Assembly (NCBI RefSeq): GCF_010729895.1
Contig: NZ_AP022612.1
Coordinates: 1,302,001-1,366,000, forward strand
Direction of reading: 5' to 3'
Source of the DNA: Mycolicibacterium confluentis
GTDB lineage: Bacteria; Actinomycetota; Actinomycetes; Mycobacteriales; Mycobacteriaceae
Length of the DNA: 64,000 nucleotides
Shown here: positions 28,775 to 38,977 of the stretch, piece after piece
Layout: each line of letters opens with the position of its first letter
How positions within the stretch are numbered: the first letter of the stretch is position 1
Notes under the pieces: model-generated
What the model was told of the DNA's origin: nothing
The model's input: the letters and a program-made list of their open reading frames with translations, nothing else
The model's database searches: none
Program-made: the position numbers and the translations under genes

Positions 28775-30775
28775 ATGTTCGATACGGTCCTGGTTGCCAA
28801 CCGCGGCGAGATCGCGGTCCGCGTCATCCGCTCCCTGCGCCGCCTGGGCATCCGGTCGGTGGCGGTCTACAGCGAAGCTGACGCCGGAGCACTGCACGTC
28901 CTCGAAGCCGACACCGCGGTGCTGATCGGCCCCGCCGCCGCACGGCAGAGCTACCTCAACATCGACGCCGTGGTCGACGCCGCCGTGCGCACTGGCGCTC
29001 AGGCCGTCCACCCCGGCTACGGATTCCTGTCGGAGAACAGTCAATTCGCGCAGGCCCTGGCCCAGGCTGGCATCGTGTTCATCGGCCCGCCCGCGCCCGC
29101 GATCGCGACCATGGGCGACAAGATCACGGCCAAGGCCACCGTCACAAAGTTCGGTGTCCCGGTGGTTCCCGGCATCGCCCGACCGGGTCTAACCGACGGT
29201 GAACTGATCGCCGCGGCCGACGACATCGGCTATCCCGTCCTGGTCAAGCCGTCGGCAGGCGGCGGCGGCAAGGGCATGCGGTTGGTGCACGACGCAGCCG
29301 ACCTGCCCGCCGCGCTCGCGGGCGCACGTCGCGAATCGGCGGCCGCATTCGGTGACGACACCCTGTTCCTCGAGCGATTCGTGCTGCGGCCCAGGCACAT
29401 CGAGGTGCAGGTGCTGGCCGACCAGCACGGCAACGTGATCCACCTCGGCGAGCGCGAGTGCAGCCTTCAGCGCCGCCATCAGAAGGTCATCGAGGAGGCG
29501 CCGTCGGCGCTGCTGGACGCCGCGACCCGGGAGCGGATCGGTGCCGCCGCGTGTGACACCGCGCGCAGCGTGGACTACGTGGGTGCGGGCACCGTCGAAT
29601 TCATCGTCTCGGCCGATCAACCCGACGAGTTCTTCTTCATGGAGATGAACACCCGCCTCCAGGTCGAGCACCCCGTCACCGAACTGGTCACCGGGTGGGA
29701 CCTGGTGGAGTGGCAGGTGCGCATCGCGGCCGGCGAACCGCTGCGGGCCCGCCAGCAGGACATCGAACTGCGCGGCCACGCGGTCGAGGCCCGCGTGTAC
29801 GCCGAGGATCCGGCCAACGGCTTCCTACCGACCGGCGGTACGGTGCTCGACCTCGTGGAACCGGGCGGGCCCGGTATCCGGGTGGACTCCGGTCTGCGGG
29901 TCGGCACGGTCGTCGGCAGCGACTACGACCCGATGCTGGCCAAGGTGATCGCGCACGGCGCGACGCGCCAGGACGCGTTGAGCGGACTCGACGGCGCCCT
30001 GGCCCATACGGCCGTCCTGGGCGTCGTCACCAATATCGACTTCCTGCGCTTCCTGCTGACCGACGCCGACGTCGTCGCTGGACAGTTGGACACCGGACTG
30101 CTGGATCGCCGCGTCGGGGACTACCTGGCCAAGCTGGCGCCGTCGGCCGACGACTCGGCGTTCATCGCCGCCGCGGCCTACCGGTGGCTGCAGTTGTGGG
30201 CGGCCTCCGGCGACGACCTGTGGACGAAACCCTCGGGATGGCGGGGCGGTGAGCATGCACCCACGGTGCTGCGTCTGCGTTCGGGGGAGCGCACCGATCA
30301 CGTGGGAATCGCCGGGACGCCGGACGGGGCCACCGTCACCATCGAGAACGCCGGGCAGCACACCCTGACCGCCGCGCTCGACGGTGACCAGATCAGGCTC
30401 GTCATCGACGGCGTCTCCCAGCGCTACCGCGTCGCCGACGCCGACCACCGCATCTGGCTGGCCGCACCGGGTGGTGTGGCGTGGGTCGACGAGGTCCGCG
30501 AGGCCCCCGTCCGACCCGACGACGAGCACAGCGGCGACGCCGAACTGGTGAGCCCGATGCCCGGCGCCGTCGTGGCCGTCAACGTCGAAGACGGCGCCGA
30601 CGTGGCCGCGGGCACCGTCGTGGTGGCCGTTGAGGCGATGAAGATGGAGCATTCGCTGACCGCGCCGGTCGACGGTGTGGTGAAAATTCTTGTCGCCGTG
30701 GGCGATCAGGTCAAAGTGGGTCAGCCGCTGGCAACGGTGACGGCCTCCGAACAGGAACAGAAGGACCAGAGCTGA
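28775..30775 (+). CDS. accA1: Biotin-dependent acyl-CoA carboxylase alpha subunit
   Basis: 666 residues combining biotin carboxylase and biotin carboxyl carrier. The N-terminal domain ([19 protein letters not shown]), ATP-grasp loop ([11 protein letters not shown] near 170) and catalytic region ([21 protein letters not shown]) are present. The C-terminus carries the biotinylation motif EAMKMEHS with Lys623. It partners AccD1 as methylcrotonyl-CoA carboxylase. GAGGA just upstream serves as ribosome site, and its TGA overlaps the fadE19 ATG by one base. Confidence 0.94.
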   Translation: MFDTVLVANRGEIAVRVIRSLRRLGIRSVAVYSEADAGALHVLEADTAVLIGPAAARQSYLNIDAVVDAAVRTGAQAVHPGYGFLSENSQFAQALAQAGIVFIGPPAPAIATMGDKITAKATVTKFGVPVVPGIARPGLTDGELIAAADDIGYPVLVKPSAGGGGKGMRLVHDAADLPAALAGARRESAAAFGDDTLFLERFVLRPRHIEVQVLADQHGNVIHLGERECSLQRRHQKVIEEAPSALLDAATRERIGAAACDTARSVDYVGAGTVEFIVSADQPDEFFFMEMNTRLQVEHPVTELVTGWDLVEWQVRIAAGEPLRARQQDIELRGHAVEARVYAEDPANGFLPTGGTVLDLVEPGGPGIRVDSGLRVGTVVGSDYDPMLAKVIAHGATRQDALSGLDGALAHTAVLGVVTNIDFLRFLLTDADVVAGQLDTGLLDRRVGDYLAKLAPSADDSAFIAAAAYRWLQLWAASGDDLWTKPSGWRGGEHAPTVLRLRSGERTDHVGIAGTPDGATVTIENAGQHTLTAALDGDQIRLVIDGVSQRYRVADADHRIWLAAPGGVAWVDEVREAPVRPDDEHSGDAELVSPMPGAVVAVNVEDGADVAAGTVVVAVEAMKMEHSLTAPVDGVVKILVAVGDQVKVGQPLATVTASEQEQKDQS

Positions 30776-31938
30776 TGACCGACTATCTGTCGACGGGCAG
30801 CCTGCCCGACGAATACGCACAGCTGGCCAAGACCGTCCGCGACTTCGCGCAGAGCGTCGTCGCCCCCGTCGCGGCCAAACACGACGAGGAGCACTCGTTC
30901 CCGTACGAGGTCGTCGCCGGTATGGCCGACATGGGCCTGTTCGGGCTGCCCTTCCCCGAGGAGTACGGCGGAATGGGCGGTGACTACTTCGCGCTGTGCC
31001 TGGCGCTGGAGGAACTCGGCAAGGTTGACCAGAGCGTGGCCATCACGCTCGAGGCCGGGGTGTCGCTGGGCGCCATGCCGGTGTACCGGTTCGGCAACGA
31101 GGCGCAGAAGCGGGAGTGGCTGCCGCTGCTCTCCAGCGGCAAGGCGCTGGGTGCCTTCGGCCTGACCGAGGCCGGCGGCGGCAGCGACGCCGGTGCCACC
31201 AAGACCACCGCGCGCCTCGACGACGGGCACTGGGTGATCAACGGGTCCAAGCAGTTCATCACCAACTCCGGCACCGACATCACCAAGCTCGTCACGGCGA
31301 CCGCCGTGACGGGTGAGAAACCGGACGGCAAGAAGGAGATCTCGTCGATCCTGGTGCCTGTGCCGACCGACGGGTTCACCGCCGAACCCGCCTACAACAA
31401 GGTGGGCTGGAACGCCTCCGACACGCACCCGCTGAGCTTCGACGATGTGCGCGTGCCCGAGGAGAACCTGCTCGGCGAACGCGGTCGCGGCTACGCCAAC
31501 TTCCTGCGCATCCTCGACGAGGGCCGGATCGCGATCGCGGCGCTCTCGGTCGGTGCCGCGCAGGGCTGTGTCGACGAGTCGGTGAAGTACGCCAAGGAAC
31601 GTCAGGCGTTCGGCGCTGCGATCGGCACCTATCAGGCCATCGCTTTCAAGATCGCCCGGATGGAGGCCCGCGCGCACGCGGCCCGCACGGCGTACTACGA
31701 CGCCGCGGCGCTGATGCTGGCCGGCAAGCCGTTCAAGAAGGCCGCGTCGGTGGCCAAGATGGTGGCCAGCGAAGCGGCCATGGACAACTCGCGTGACGCC
31801 ACCCAGATCTTCGGCGGCTACGGGTTCATGAACGAGTACTCCGTCGCCCGCCACTACCGCGACAGCAAGATCCTCGAAATCGGGGAAGGGACAACCGAAG
31901 TGCAGCTCATGCTGATCGGCCGGGAGCTGGGCCTGTGA
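30775..31938 (+). CDS. fadE19: Acyl-CoA dehydrogenase (isovaleryl-CoA dehydrogenase type)
   Basis: 387 residues, FAD-dependent. It contains LTEAGGGSDAG, the FAD-binding INGSKQFITNSG stretch, the KERQAFGAAIGTYQAI motif, and the C-terminal GGYGFMNEYSVARHYRD followed by ILEIGEGTTEVQ. In this operon it should oxidise isovaleryl-CoA to 3-methylcrotonyl-CoA, the substrate of AccA1/AccD1, passing electrons to ETF. It is translationally coupled on both sides (1-base overlap upstream, 4-base overlap downstream). Confidence 0.92.
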   Translation: MTDYLSTGSLPDEYAQLAKTVRDFAQSVVAPVAAKHDEEHSFPYEVVAGMADMGLFGLPFPEEYGGMGGDYFALCLALEELGKVDQSVAITLEAGVSLGAMPVYRFGNEAQKREWLPLLSSGKALGAFGLTEAGGGSDAGATKTTARLDDGHWVINGSKQFITNSGTDITKLVTATAVTGEKPDGKKEISSILVPVPTDGFTAEPAYNKVGWNASDTHPLSFDDVRVPEENLLGERGRGYANFLRILDEGRIAIAALSVGAAQGCVDESVKYAKERQAFGAAIGTYQAIAFKIARMEARAHAARTAYYDAAALMLAGKPFKKAASVAKMVASEAAMDNSRDATQIFGGYGFMNEYSVARHYRDSKILEIGEGTTEVQLMLIGRELGL

Positions 31939-32450
31939 CCGAGACCCCGAAGCAGTCCGGGCGGGACGGTGGGAAGCGTATCGTCGAACAGCGTGGCCTG
32001 TGGTTCGAGGAGTTCGAAACCGGTGTGCTGTACCTGCACCGGCCCGGCCGCACCGTCACCGAGGCAGACAACGTCCTGTTCACCACGCTGACCATGAACA
32101 CCCAGGCGCTGCACCTGGACGCGGCGTTCTCCGATGCGCTGCCGCCGTTCAACCAGCGGCTGGTGAACTCGATGTTCACGCTGTCGACGCTGGTCGGCCT
32201 GTCCGTCGCGCAGCTGACCCAGGGCACGATCGTCGGCAACCTCGGTTTCTCCGAAATCGCCTTCCCCAAGCCCCTTTTCCACGGCGACACGCTGTACGCC
32301 GAGTCCGAGGTGGTCGACAAGCGGGAATCCAAGAGCCGACCCGGTGAGGGCATTGTGACGTTCGCGCACACCGGACGCAATCAGCACGGCGACATCGTTG
32401 CGACAGCCTCGCGCAAGACCATGGTGCGCAAGAAGCCGGCGGGGGAGTAG
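31935..32450 (+). CDS. MaoC-like (R)-enoyl-CoA hydratase
   Basis: 171 residues with a hot-dog fold: FEEFETGVLYLHRPGRTVTEADNVLFTTLTMNTQALHLD carries the hydratase Asp/His-type motif. GTG start overlapping the fadE19 stop (GTGA). It is equivalent to Rv2499c, reported together with Rv2498c in itaconate and leucine dissimilation. Here it may hydrate itaconyl-CoA or 3-methylglutaconyl-CoA; sequence does not decide which. Confidence 0.85.
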   Translation: MTETPKQSGRDGGKRIVEQRGLWFEEFETGVLYLHRPGRTVTEADNVLFTTLTMNTQALHLDAAFSDALPPFNQRLVNSMFTLSTLVGLSVAQLTQGTIVGNLGFSEIAFPKPLFHGDTLYAESEVVDKRESKSRPGEGIVTFAHTGRNQHGDIVATASRKTMVRKKPAGE

Positions 32451-33251
32451 ATGGCACTGACGAATTCCGGTCCGGCCTGGCTGTTCTGCCCGGCAGATCG
32501 CCCCGAGCGTTTCGAGAAGGCCGCCGCGGCAGCCGATGTCGTGATCCTCGACCTCGAGGACGGCGCCGGGGACAAGCCGGCCGCGCGCGAGGCGCTGCTG
32601 AGCACGCCGCTGGACCCGGCCCGCACGGTGATTCGCATCAACGCCGGCGACTCACCCGAGCAGAAACTCGACCTCGAGGTCCTCGCCAAGACCGACTACC
32701 GGTGCGTCATGCTGCCCAAGTGCGAGTCCGCCGACCAGGTGACCGCGCTCGCGCCGCTTGACGTGGTGCTCATCGTCGAGACGCCGCTGGGTGCGCTCAA
32801 GGTCGACGAGACCGCCGCGGCCGCCAACACCTGGGGCGTCATGTGGGGTGCGGAGGACCTGTTCGGATTCCTGGGCGGCACCGCCAACCGCTTCCCGGAC
32901 GACTCCTACCGCGACGTCGCCAAGTACGTGCGGTCCCGATCGCTGCTGGCGGCCAAGGCCTACGGCAGGCAGGCGCTCGATTCGGTGTACATCGACATCA
33001 GGAATCTCGACGGCCTCCGTGTCGAGGTCGACGACGCCGTCGCGGTCGGATTCGACATCAAGGTGGCCATCCACCCCAGCCAGATCGCGGTCATCCGCGA
33101 CGGCTATGCGCCCTCGGCTGAACAGGTGGAGTGGGCGCGACACGTGCTCGCGGCCGCCAAGGATCAGCCGGGCGCATTCGCTCACGAGGGCATAATGGTG
33201 GATGCACCAGTGTTGAGGCGGGCTGAGCGAATCGTCCAGCTTGCGCCCTGA
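32451..33251 (+). CDS. citE: CitE-like beta-hydroxyacyl-CoA lyase
   Basis: A 266-residue TIM-barrel with the HpcH/HpaI-CitE signatures: DLEDGAGDKPAAR (metal Asp/Glu), VIRINAGD, LPKCESADQV, LIVETPLGAL and MWGAEDLFGFLGG. The M. tuberculosis orthologue Rv2498c was shown to be a bifunctional lyase for HMG-CoA (leucine catabolism) and citramalyl-CoA (itaconate dissimilation), and this operon context fits that. The alpha and gamma citrate lyase subunits are absent, so it is not true citrate lyase. ATG follows the maoC TAG without a gap. Confidence 0.9.
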   Translation: MALTNSGPAWLFCPADRPERFEKAAAAADVVILDLEDGAGDKPAAREALLSTPLDPARTVIRINAGDSPEQKLDLEVLAKTDYRCVMLPKCESADQVTALAPLDVVLIVETPLGALKVDETAAAANTWGVMWGAEDLFGFLGGTANRFPDDSYRDVAKYVRSRSLLAAKAYGRQALDSVYIDIRNLDGLRVEVDDAVAVGFDIKVAIHPSQIAVIRDGYAPSAEQVEWARHVLAAAKDQPGAFAHEGIMVDAPVLRRAERIVQLAP

Positions 33252-33313
33252 CATCGGACGCCAGCAGGCAGCCGCCACAAGCGGGTGACTCGGACCGGCC
33301 CCGCGCTGGAGCT

Positions 33314-33326
33314 GACCCATTGGGTC
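33314..33326. promoter_or_regulatory. Short palindrome in front of bkdA
   Basis: GACCCA-T-TGGGTC is a perfect 6-bp inverted repeat about 42 bases before the bkdA GTG, within the only sizeable gap (116 bases) in the catabolic cluster. It may be an operator for separate control of the keto-acid dehydrogenase genes. Confidence 0.3.
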
Positions 33327-33367
33327 TGACGACCAAACATGTCGTCGGCGACCTGAAGGAGGCGGCT

Positions 33368-34468
33368 GTGGCTGGGTCCGATCATCTCTCAACGCTGCAC
33401 GATGTCCCTGATCTGGAGCCGGTGCAACTCCTCGCCCCCGACGGGGCCGTCACCTCCGAACAGCGTTTTCGTCGCGACCTGCCTCCCGAAACCCTGGCCT
33501 GGCTCTACGAGACCATGGTCGTCACGCGGGAACTCGATGCCGAACTGACCAACCTGCAGCGACAGGGTGAGCTCGCGCTGTACGCGTCGTGCCGAGGGCA
33601 GGAGGCCGCCCAGATCGGTGCGGTGGCGCCCTTGCGCAAGACCGACTGGCTGTTCCCGCAGTACCGCGAACTCGGGGCCTTTCTGCTGCGGGGCATCACC
33701 CCCGCACAACTCGGAGCGGTGTGGCGGGGAAGCTGGCACGGCGGATTGGGCTTCACCGCCAAGCACTGCGCACCGATCTCGATCCCGATCGGCACGCAGC
33801 AGTTGCACGCCGTAGGGGCGGCCATGGCCGCTCAACGCCTGGGCGAGGACTCGGTGACGGTCGCGTTCCTCGGCGACGGCGCCACCAGCACGGGTGACGT
33901 GCACGAGGCGCTCAACCTCGCCGCGGTGTTCGCCGCGCCGTGCATCTTCTACGTGCAGAACAACCAGTGGGCGATCTCGGTGCCCATCGAACATCAGGTT
34001 GCCGGGCCGTCGATCGCGCACCGGGCCTCCGGTTACGGAATGCCGGGCATCCGGGTGGACGGCAACGACGTCCTGGCCTGTTTCGCGGTCATGGAGCAGG
34101 CCGCGCGACGCGCCCGCGACGGCCGTGGGCCAACCCTGATCGAGGCCGTCACGTACCGCATGGGCCCCCACACCACCTCCGACGACCCGACCCGCTACCG
34201 CGACGCCCGCGAGGTCGAGGACTGGCAGGCGCGCGACCCGATCGCGCGGTTCCGCACCCACCTGCAGAACATCGGAGGGCTGACCGAACGTCTGGAACAG
34301 CGCGTCGCAGCCCATGTCGCGCGGGTGCGCGCCGAACTCCGCGACGTGATCGTCGATGCACCGGATCCGGACGTCGGCGAGATGTTCGACAACGTCTACG
34401 CCGAGATCACCCCGGACCTGGCTGCCCAGCGCGACCAGTTGCGGGCCGAACTGGCGAAGGAGGCCTGA
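33368..34468 (+). CDS. bkdA: Branched-chain 2-oxoacid dehydrogenase E1 alpha subunit
   Basis: 366 residues, thiamine diphosphate-dependent. The ThDP motif is GDGATSTGDVHEALNLAAVF ending in YVQNNQWAISVP, and YRMGPHTTSDDPTRYR is the phosphorylation-loop-like region of E1 alpha chains. GTG 33368 is chosen over an upstream TTG because AAGGAGG lies 5 nt before it and the length matches Rv2497c (367). With BkdB and BkdC it converts valine, leucine and isoleucine keto acids to acyl-CoAs, feeding the fadE19 operon upstream. Confidence 0.92.
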   Translation: MAGSDHLSTLHDVPDLEPVQLLAPDGAVTSEQRFRRDLPPETLAWLYETMVVTRELDAELTNLQRQGELALYASCRGQEAAQIGAVAPLRKTDWLFPQYRELGAFLLRGITPAQLGAVWRGSWHGGLGFTAKHCAPISIPIGTQQLHAVGAAMAAQRLGEDSVTVAFLGDGATSTGDVHEALNLAAVFAAPCIFYVQNNQWAISVPIEHQVAGPSIAHRASGYGMPGIRVDGNDVLACFAVMEQAARRARDGRGPTLIEAVTYRMGPHTTSDDPTRYRDAREVEDWQARDPIARFRTHLQNIGGLTERLEQRVAAHVARVRAELRDVIVDAPDPDVGEMFDNVYAEITPDLAAQRDQLRAELAKEA

Positions 34469-34469
34469 G

Positions 34470-35534
34470 ATGACGCAGCTTTTCGACCGGCCGCCGTTGC
34501 AGGGGGACGACGTTCCGGATCCCGTGCCGCCACTGCTGACACCGATGCCTGCTGCGACCGAGGTGACCATGGTGGCCGCCATCAACCGCGCACTGCATGA
34601 CGCGATGGCCGGCGATGACCGCGTGCTGGTCTTCGGGGAGGACGTCGCAACACTCGGCGGGGTGTTCCGCGTGACGGAGGGCCTGGCCGAAACCTTCGGA
34701 GTGGAACGGTGTTTCGACACCCCGCTGGCCGAGTCTGGGATCATCGGCGTGGCCGTCGGGATGGCGATCCGCGGGCTTGTGCCGGTGCCCGAGATCCAGT
34801 TCGACGGCTTCAGCTATCCGGCGTTCGATCAGATCGTCAGCCATCTCGCGAAGTACCACATGCGCACCCACGGCGACGTGGACATGGCGGTCACGGTGCG
34901 GATCCCGTCGTTCGGCGGCATCGGTGCCGTCGAGCATCATTCCGAGTCCACCGAGACGTATTGGGCACACACCGCGGGTTTGAAGGTCGTGGTGCCGTCG
35001 AATCCGGCCGACGCCTACTGGCTGCTGCGATATGCGATCGCCAGTCCTGATCCGGTGATCTTCTTAGAACCCAAGCGGCGCTACTGGACTCGGGGGATCG
35101 TCGACGTGGGTGTGCCCGGCCTGCCGATCGGTGAGGCCGCGGTGGCGCGCAGTGGCACGGACGTCACGGTCGTCACCTATGGGGGCCTGGTGGCCACCGC
35201 GATCTCGGCCGCGGAGGTGGCGGCCGAAGACCACGGGTGGAGTCTCGAGGTCGTCGATCTAAGGTCGCTGAACCCGCTGGACTTCGACACGGTCGCGGAG
35301 TCGGTGCGCCGCACCGGTCGCTGTGTGGTGATGCACGAAGGGCCACGCACACTGGGATTCGGCGCCGAACTCGCGGCCCGCGTCTCCGAGGAGTTGTTCT
35401 ACGACCTGGAGGCTCCGGTGTTGCGGGCCACCGGGTTCGACACGCCCTACCCACCCGCCAGACTGGAGAAACTCTGGCTGCCGGGTCCGGATCGGCTGCT
35501 GGACTGTGTGGAACGGGTGATGGAGATGCCATGA
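34470..35534 (+). CDS. bkdB: Branched-chain 2-oxoacid dehydrogenase E1 beta subunit
   Basis: 354 residues with [37 protein letters not shown] and [18 protein letters not shown], all hallmarks of transketolase-like E1 beta chains. A Pro-rich 30-residue N-terminal extension precedes the conserved start of the fold. ATG lies one base after the bkdA stop. It overlaps bkdC by four bases (ATGA). Confidence 0.92.
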   Translation: MTQLFDRPPLQGDDVPDPVPPLLTPMPAATEVTMVAAINRALHDAMAGDDRVLVFGEDVATLGGVFRVTEGLAETFGVERCFDTPLAESGIIGVAVGMAIRGLVPVPEIQFDGFSYPAFDQIVSHLAKYHMRTHGDVDMAVTVRIPSFGGIGAVEHHSESTETYWAHTAGLKVVVPSNPADAYWLLRYAIASPDPVIFLEPKRRYWTRGIVDVGVPGLPIGEAAVARSGTDVTVVTYGGLVATAISAAEVAAEDHGWSLEVVDLRSLNPLDFDTVAESVRRTGRCVVMHEGPRTLGFGAELAARVSEELFYDLEAPVLRATGFDTPYPPARLEKLWLPGPDRLLDCVERVMEMP

Positions 35535-36721
35535 GCGACTTCCTGGTTCCCGACCTCGGCGAGGGTCTCGAAGACGCCACTGTGACGAGTTGGAGTGTCG
35601 CGGTCGGCGACACCGTCGAACTGAACCAGACCCTGTGCACATTGGAGACCGCCAAGGCGCAGGTCGAGATCCCCAGCCCGTACGCGGGACGGGTGGCCGC
35701 GCTCGGTGGCGCCGAGGGTGACGTGCTGGCGGTGGGGGCGATGCTGGTGCAGATCGACACCGTGGCCGCTGCGGAACCGTCGGAACCGTCAGGGCACTCA
35801 GAGCCGGGTACGCCGAAAAACAATAGGGTGCAGGAGAGCAACGGCGCCAGCCCACGAAATCCCGTGCTCGTCGGCTATGGGGCCGACGCCGCGTTCGACA
35901 CCAGCAGACGACGGGCCAGGGCTAAGCCGTCGGTGCGCAGGCTTGCCTCGCAACTGCGGGTGGACCTCGAGAACGCGCCCGCCGGGCCAGGTGGAGTGGT
36001 GTCCCGAGAATCCGTACTCGCGGCGGCCGAGAAGGGGCCCGGGGCCGGTGAGGTCACCGAGGTCCGGGGTGTGCGCGCCGAGATGGCCAAGCGGATGACG
36101 TTGTCGCGCAGTCAGATCCCCGATGCGCACGCCAGCGTCGACGTGGACTGCGTGCGGCTTCTTGAAGTCCATGAGCGGTTGTCGGTGAGCGCGTTCGCCC
36201 TGACGCTGAGACTCACGGTGCTGGCGCTGACACACCATCGGCTGCTCAATGCGACATGGGTGGACGCACACGATGGCCCGCAGGTGCATGCCCACCCGGT
36301 CGTGCATCTGGGTGTCGCGGTGGCGGCGCCCCGCGGCCTGCTGGTCCCCGTGGTCCGCGACGCCGACCGACTCACCACGCGGCAGTTGGCCGACGAAGTG
36401 TCGCGGCTGGTCGAGAGCGCACGCGCGGGCACGCTGAAACCCGTTGAGCTGCAGGGTTCGACGTTCACGGTGTCAAACTTCGGTGCGCTCGGCCTGGACC
36501 GGGGAGTGCCGGTGATCAACCATCCCGAGGCCGCGATCCTGGGCATGGGGTCGATCAAGCCCAGGGCCGTCGTGGCTGACGGGGCGGTCGTGGCACGTTC
36601 CACCATGACATTGACCTGCGCCTTCGACCATCGGGTGGCCGACGGCGCGCAGGCGGGTGCGTTCCTGTCGGAGTTGCGGTCGCTGATCGAAGCCCCCGAG
36701 ACCGCGCTGCTTGACCTGTAA
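35531..36721 (+). CDS. bkdC: Dihydrolipoamide acyltransferase (E2) of the branched-chain complex
   Basis: 396 residues: an N-terminal lipoyl domain with modified Lys42 in [10 protein letters not shown] (the common DKA is TAK here), an acidic/Pro linker, a peripheral subunit-binding domain ([18 protein letters not shown]), and the catalytic domain ending in [17 protein letters not shown] with the active His and Asp. It completes bkdABC; no lipoamide dehydrogenase gene is present in the window. Its stop codon abuts the stop of the convergent enoyl-CoA hydratase gene with no gap. Confidence 0.92.
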   Translation: MSDFLVPDLGEGLEDATVTSWSVAVGDTVELNQTLCTLETAKAQVEIPSPYAGRVAALGGAEGDVLAVGAMLVQIDTVAAAEPSEPSGHSEPGTPKNNRVQESNGASPRNPVLVGYGADAAFDTSRRRARAKPSVRRLASQLRVDLENAPAGPGGVVSRESVLAAAEKGPGAGEVTEVRGVRAEMAKRMTLSRSQIPDAHASVDVDCVRLLEVHERLSVSAFALTLRLTVLALTHHRLLNATWVDAHDGPQVHAHPVVHLGVAVAAPRGLLVPVVRDADRLTTRQLADEVSRLVESARAGTLKPVELQGSTFTVSNFGALGLDRGVPVINHPEAAILGMGSIKPRAVVADGAVVARSTMTLTCAFDHRVADGAQAGAFLSELRSLIEAPETALLDL

Positions 36722-37477
36722 CTACTTGCGCTGCGCGGCCTTCAGCCGGTCCTGGAACTCCGGCGACTGGATCGACTGAGCCTGCGGGCCGAGTTCGGTG
36801 CGCATCGCGGTGTGGTGCAGGTCGGTGTCGACGGCGCCGGGTGTCGCCGTGGCACGCATCGTCGCCTTGGTCGCGAGCACCACCTCACGGGGCGCGGATG
36901 CGGGGCCCGATGCCAGTTCCAGGGCCGCGGCCACGGGGTCGTCAGCGACCTGCAGTGCCAGGCCGTGTTCGACCGACGCCTGCGCATCGAATCGCATGCC
37001 GAACAGCAGTGCCGCGCGTGCGACCTGAGGTCCGACTCCGCGCTGCAGCATCCACGTGGCGCCGCCGCCGGGATGGATGCCGAGTTTCTGGAAGCGCGGG
37101 TCGAACATCGCGTGGGGCCCGGCGATCCGGACGTCGGCGGCCAGGGCGAGGTTGAGGCCCGCGCCGACCGCGGCGCCGTTGACCGCGGCGATCGTCGGCA
37201 GCGTGCATCCTGCGATGGCCATGAAGCCGTCGTAGATCCGCAGCAGACCCTCTTCGGCCGCGGCACCCAACGCGCTCAGGTCCGCTCCCGCACAGAACGC
37301 CTTACCCGCGCCGGTGATGACGAGCGCGTGCACGTCGGGGTCGGCCTCGGCGCGTTCGACCGCGGCACGCAACTGCGCTGACATCGCGTCGGTGACGGCG
37401 TTGCGCCGGTCGGGGTCGTTGACCGTGAGCAGGGCGACCTTGTCTTTGACGGCGTAGAGCACGAGATCTGAACTCAT
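36722..37477 (-). CDS. echA14: Enoyl-CoA hydratase/isomerase family protein
   Basis: 251 residues of the crotonase fold: the first oxyanion-hole segment [11 protein letters not shown] and the second [27 protein letters not shown] are clear. The usual catalytic Glu pair is not obvious after [17 protein letters not shown], where one Glu appears replaced by Gly/His, so activity could differ from classic hydratases. Equivalent in position to Rv2486. ATG 37477 is taken; a GTG three codons upstream is also possible. Confidence 0.82.
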   Translation of the reverse strand: MSSDLVLYAVKDKVALLTVNDPDRRNAVTDAMSAQLRAAVERAEADPDVHALVITGAGKAFCAGADLSALGAAAEEGLLRIYDGFMAIAGCTLPTIAAVNGAAVGAGLNLALAADVRIAGPHAMFDPRFQKLGIHPGGGATWMLQRGVGPQVARAALLFGMRFDAQASVEHGLALQVADDPVAAALELASGPASAPREVVLATKATMRATATPGAVDTDLHHTAMRTELGPQAQSIQSPEFQDRLKAAQRK

Positions 37478-37609
37478 GCTCGGCACGCTACCCCGCCCCC
37501 GTTTTCACCTACACGGACACAGGGCCGCAGAAGCGCGAGTGGATCGCGTCATGTCATCGATCTCGGCATCCGGGTGACGTGCCCTGGCAGCAGTGGCACC
37601 GTGGACGTC

Positions 37610-38029
37610 ATGACTACCGCAGACTCCCTGCACGGCGACCCGCACGTCGACCGCTACCTCGAGACCGACGGGGCCGACGGTTACCACTGGAACGGCACCG
37701 AGATCCTGATCCTGTTCACCAAGGGGCACAAGTCCGGGAAGCCGCGCAGGCACGCGCTGATCTTCCGGACGTGGGGCGACGACGCCTACCTCGTCGTCGC
37801 GTCCAAGGGCGGCAACGACGCCCCGCCGGCCTGGTTCCGCAACCTCGAGGCCGACCCGAACGCGGAGGTGCAGATCAAAGCCGACCGTTTCCCGGTCCGC
37901 GCACGAATCGCGGCCGACGATGAGAAACCGGCGATGTGGGACAGGATGCTCGAGGTCTGGCCCGACTACGCCGAGTACCAGAAGAAGACCGACCGGGTCA
38001 TTCCGGTTGTGGTGCTGGAGCGGGCCTGA
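37610..38029 (+). CDS. Deazaflavin (F420)-dependent nitroreductase family protein
   Basis: 139 residues of the Ddn-like split-barrel family: LILFTKGHKSGKPRRHALIF and YLVVASKGGNDAPPAWFRNLEADP, ending in DRVIPVVVLER. Such proteins use coenzyme F420H2 to reduce quinones or other substrates. ATG 37610 is taken instead of the GTG at 37574, because the conserved family start follows MTTAD. Its last 32 bases overlap the end of the convergent TspO-like gene. Confidence 0.85.
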   Translation: MTTADSLHGDPHVDRYLETDGADGYHWNGTEILILFTKGHKSGKPRRHALIFRTWGDDAYLVVASKGGNDAPPAWFRNLEADPNAEVQIKADRFPVRARIAADDEKPAMWDRMLEVWPDYAEYQKKTDRVIPVVVLERA

Positions 38030-38819
38030 CGCGTCGACGTGGCACCGTGATCAACAGTGAGGCCACCACTACGGTCGCGCCGGCCAGTGCGGCCACCAGG
38101 ATCGAGGTCGTCTCGCTGAGTCGGACCGCAACCGCGATCAGCGCCCAGGCGATCACCGCGACGTAGGCGGCGTCGGCGTACAGGAAGCTCATCACCAGGC
38201 CCAGCGCGGTCGCGACCACGATCATGATCACGCCCCACGTCGGCTCGGAGATGCCGAAACCGTCCCACCCGGCGTCCTTGAGCGTGATGGTCGCGTTGGC
38301 GATTGTCGCCACCGAGATCCAGCCCAGGTAGATGCGGAACGGGACGTGCACGGCCCACAACTCCAACGTCGAGGACGGGGTGCGGGCGGCCTGCAGGCGG
38401 TAGATGACGATCAGCGCCGCGAGCAGCACGACCATAAGCAGCATGCTGAGCGGGAACTGGGTGTGATGCCAGGCGAACAGCCATGAGCAGTTCGCGACCG
38501 CGGTGAGCAGGTACCAGGGTGCGATGGTGCGGGCGGTGTCGGCATCGCGGCCACGCACGACCGCCACCCACAGATACACGGTGTAGGCGATGAGCCCCGT
38601 GTAGATGAGGCTCCAGATGCTGAAGGCGTAGCCCGCGGGGGAGAAGTACACGTCGAAGTCACGGGTGACGTCGCCGGTGGTCTTGCCGTTGATGGGCAGT
38701 CCGTTGGCCAGGGCGTTCACCAGCAGGGTGACCGCGGTGGCCAGGGTGACCAGACTGGCCAGCAGAACGTCGGTTGACGTCCTCTTCTGCACCTCGGGAC
38801 CGGCGGCGGGCGACGACAT
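37998..38819 (-). CDS. TspO/MBR-like tryptophan-rich membrane protein
   Basis: 273 residues with about seven hydrophobic segments. The motif FSPAGYAFSIWSLIYTGLIAY resembles the core of the TspO/tryptophan-rich sensory protein family, but the protein is much longer than classic TspO (about 160). The ribosome site AAGGAG lies 5 nt before the ATG. It overlaps the Ddn-like gene tail-to-tail. A SigF-like promoter may drive it. Ligand unknown. Confidence 0.7.
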   Translation of the reverse strand: MSSPAAGPEVQKRTSTDVLLASLVTLATAVTLLVNALANGLPINGKTTGDVTRDFDVYFSPAGYAFSIWSLIYTGLIAYTVYLWVAVVRGRDADTARTIAPWYLLTAVANCSWLFAWHHTQFPLSMLLMVVLLAALIVIYRLQAARTPSSTLELWAVHVPFRIYLGWISVATIANATITLKDAGWDGFGISEPTWGVIMIVVATALGLVMSFLYADAAYVAVIAWALIAVAVRLSETTSILVAALAGATVVVASLLITVPRRRVRPAPAPQPE

Positions 38820-38854
38820 GTGGGCTCCTTTGCATCACAGATGTGGCTGGATCT

Positions 38855-38880
38855 ATGCCCATTTGTTCCTGGGTTCAACC
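38855..38880 (-). promoter_or_regulatory. SigF-like promoter of the TspO-like gene
   Basis: On the minus strand GGTT (38880-38877), 16 bases, then GGGCAT (38860-38855). It resembles the SigF pattern with a C in the -10 element and sits 35 bases before the start codon. Confidence 0.3.
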
Positions 38881-38977
38881 GCGTTACGGACAGCATCACA
38901 GAATTCGTTTTCGTCGCCGGGGGTCTCCCGCCTACCCTGATTAGCCGCCGACGACAGAACAACTGAGGAGTGTGGGT

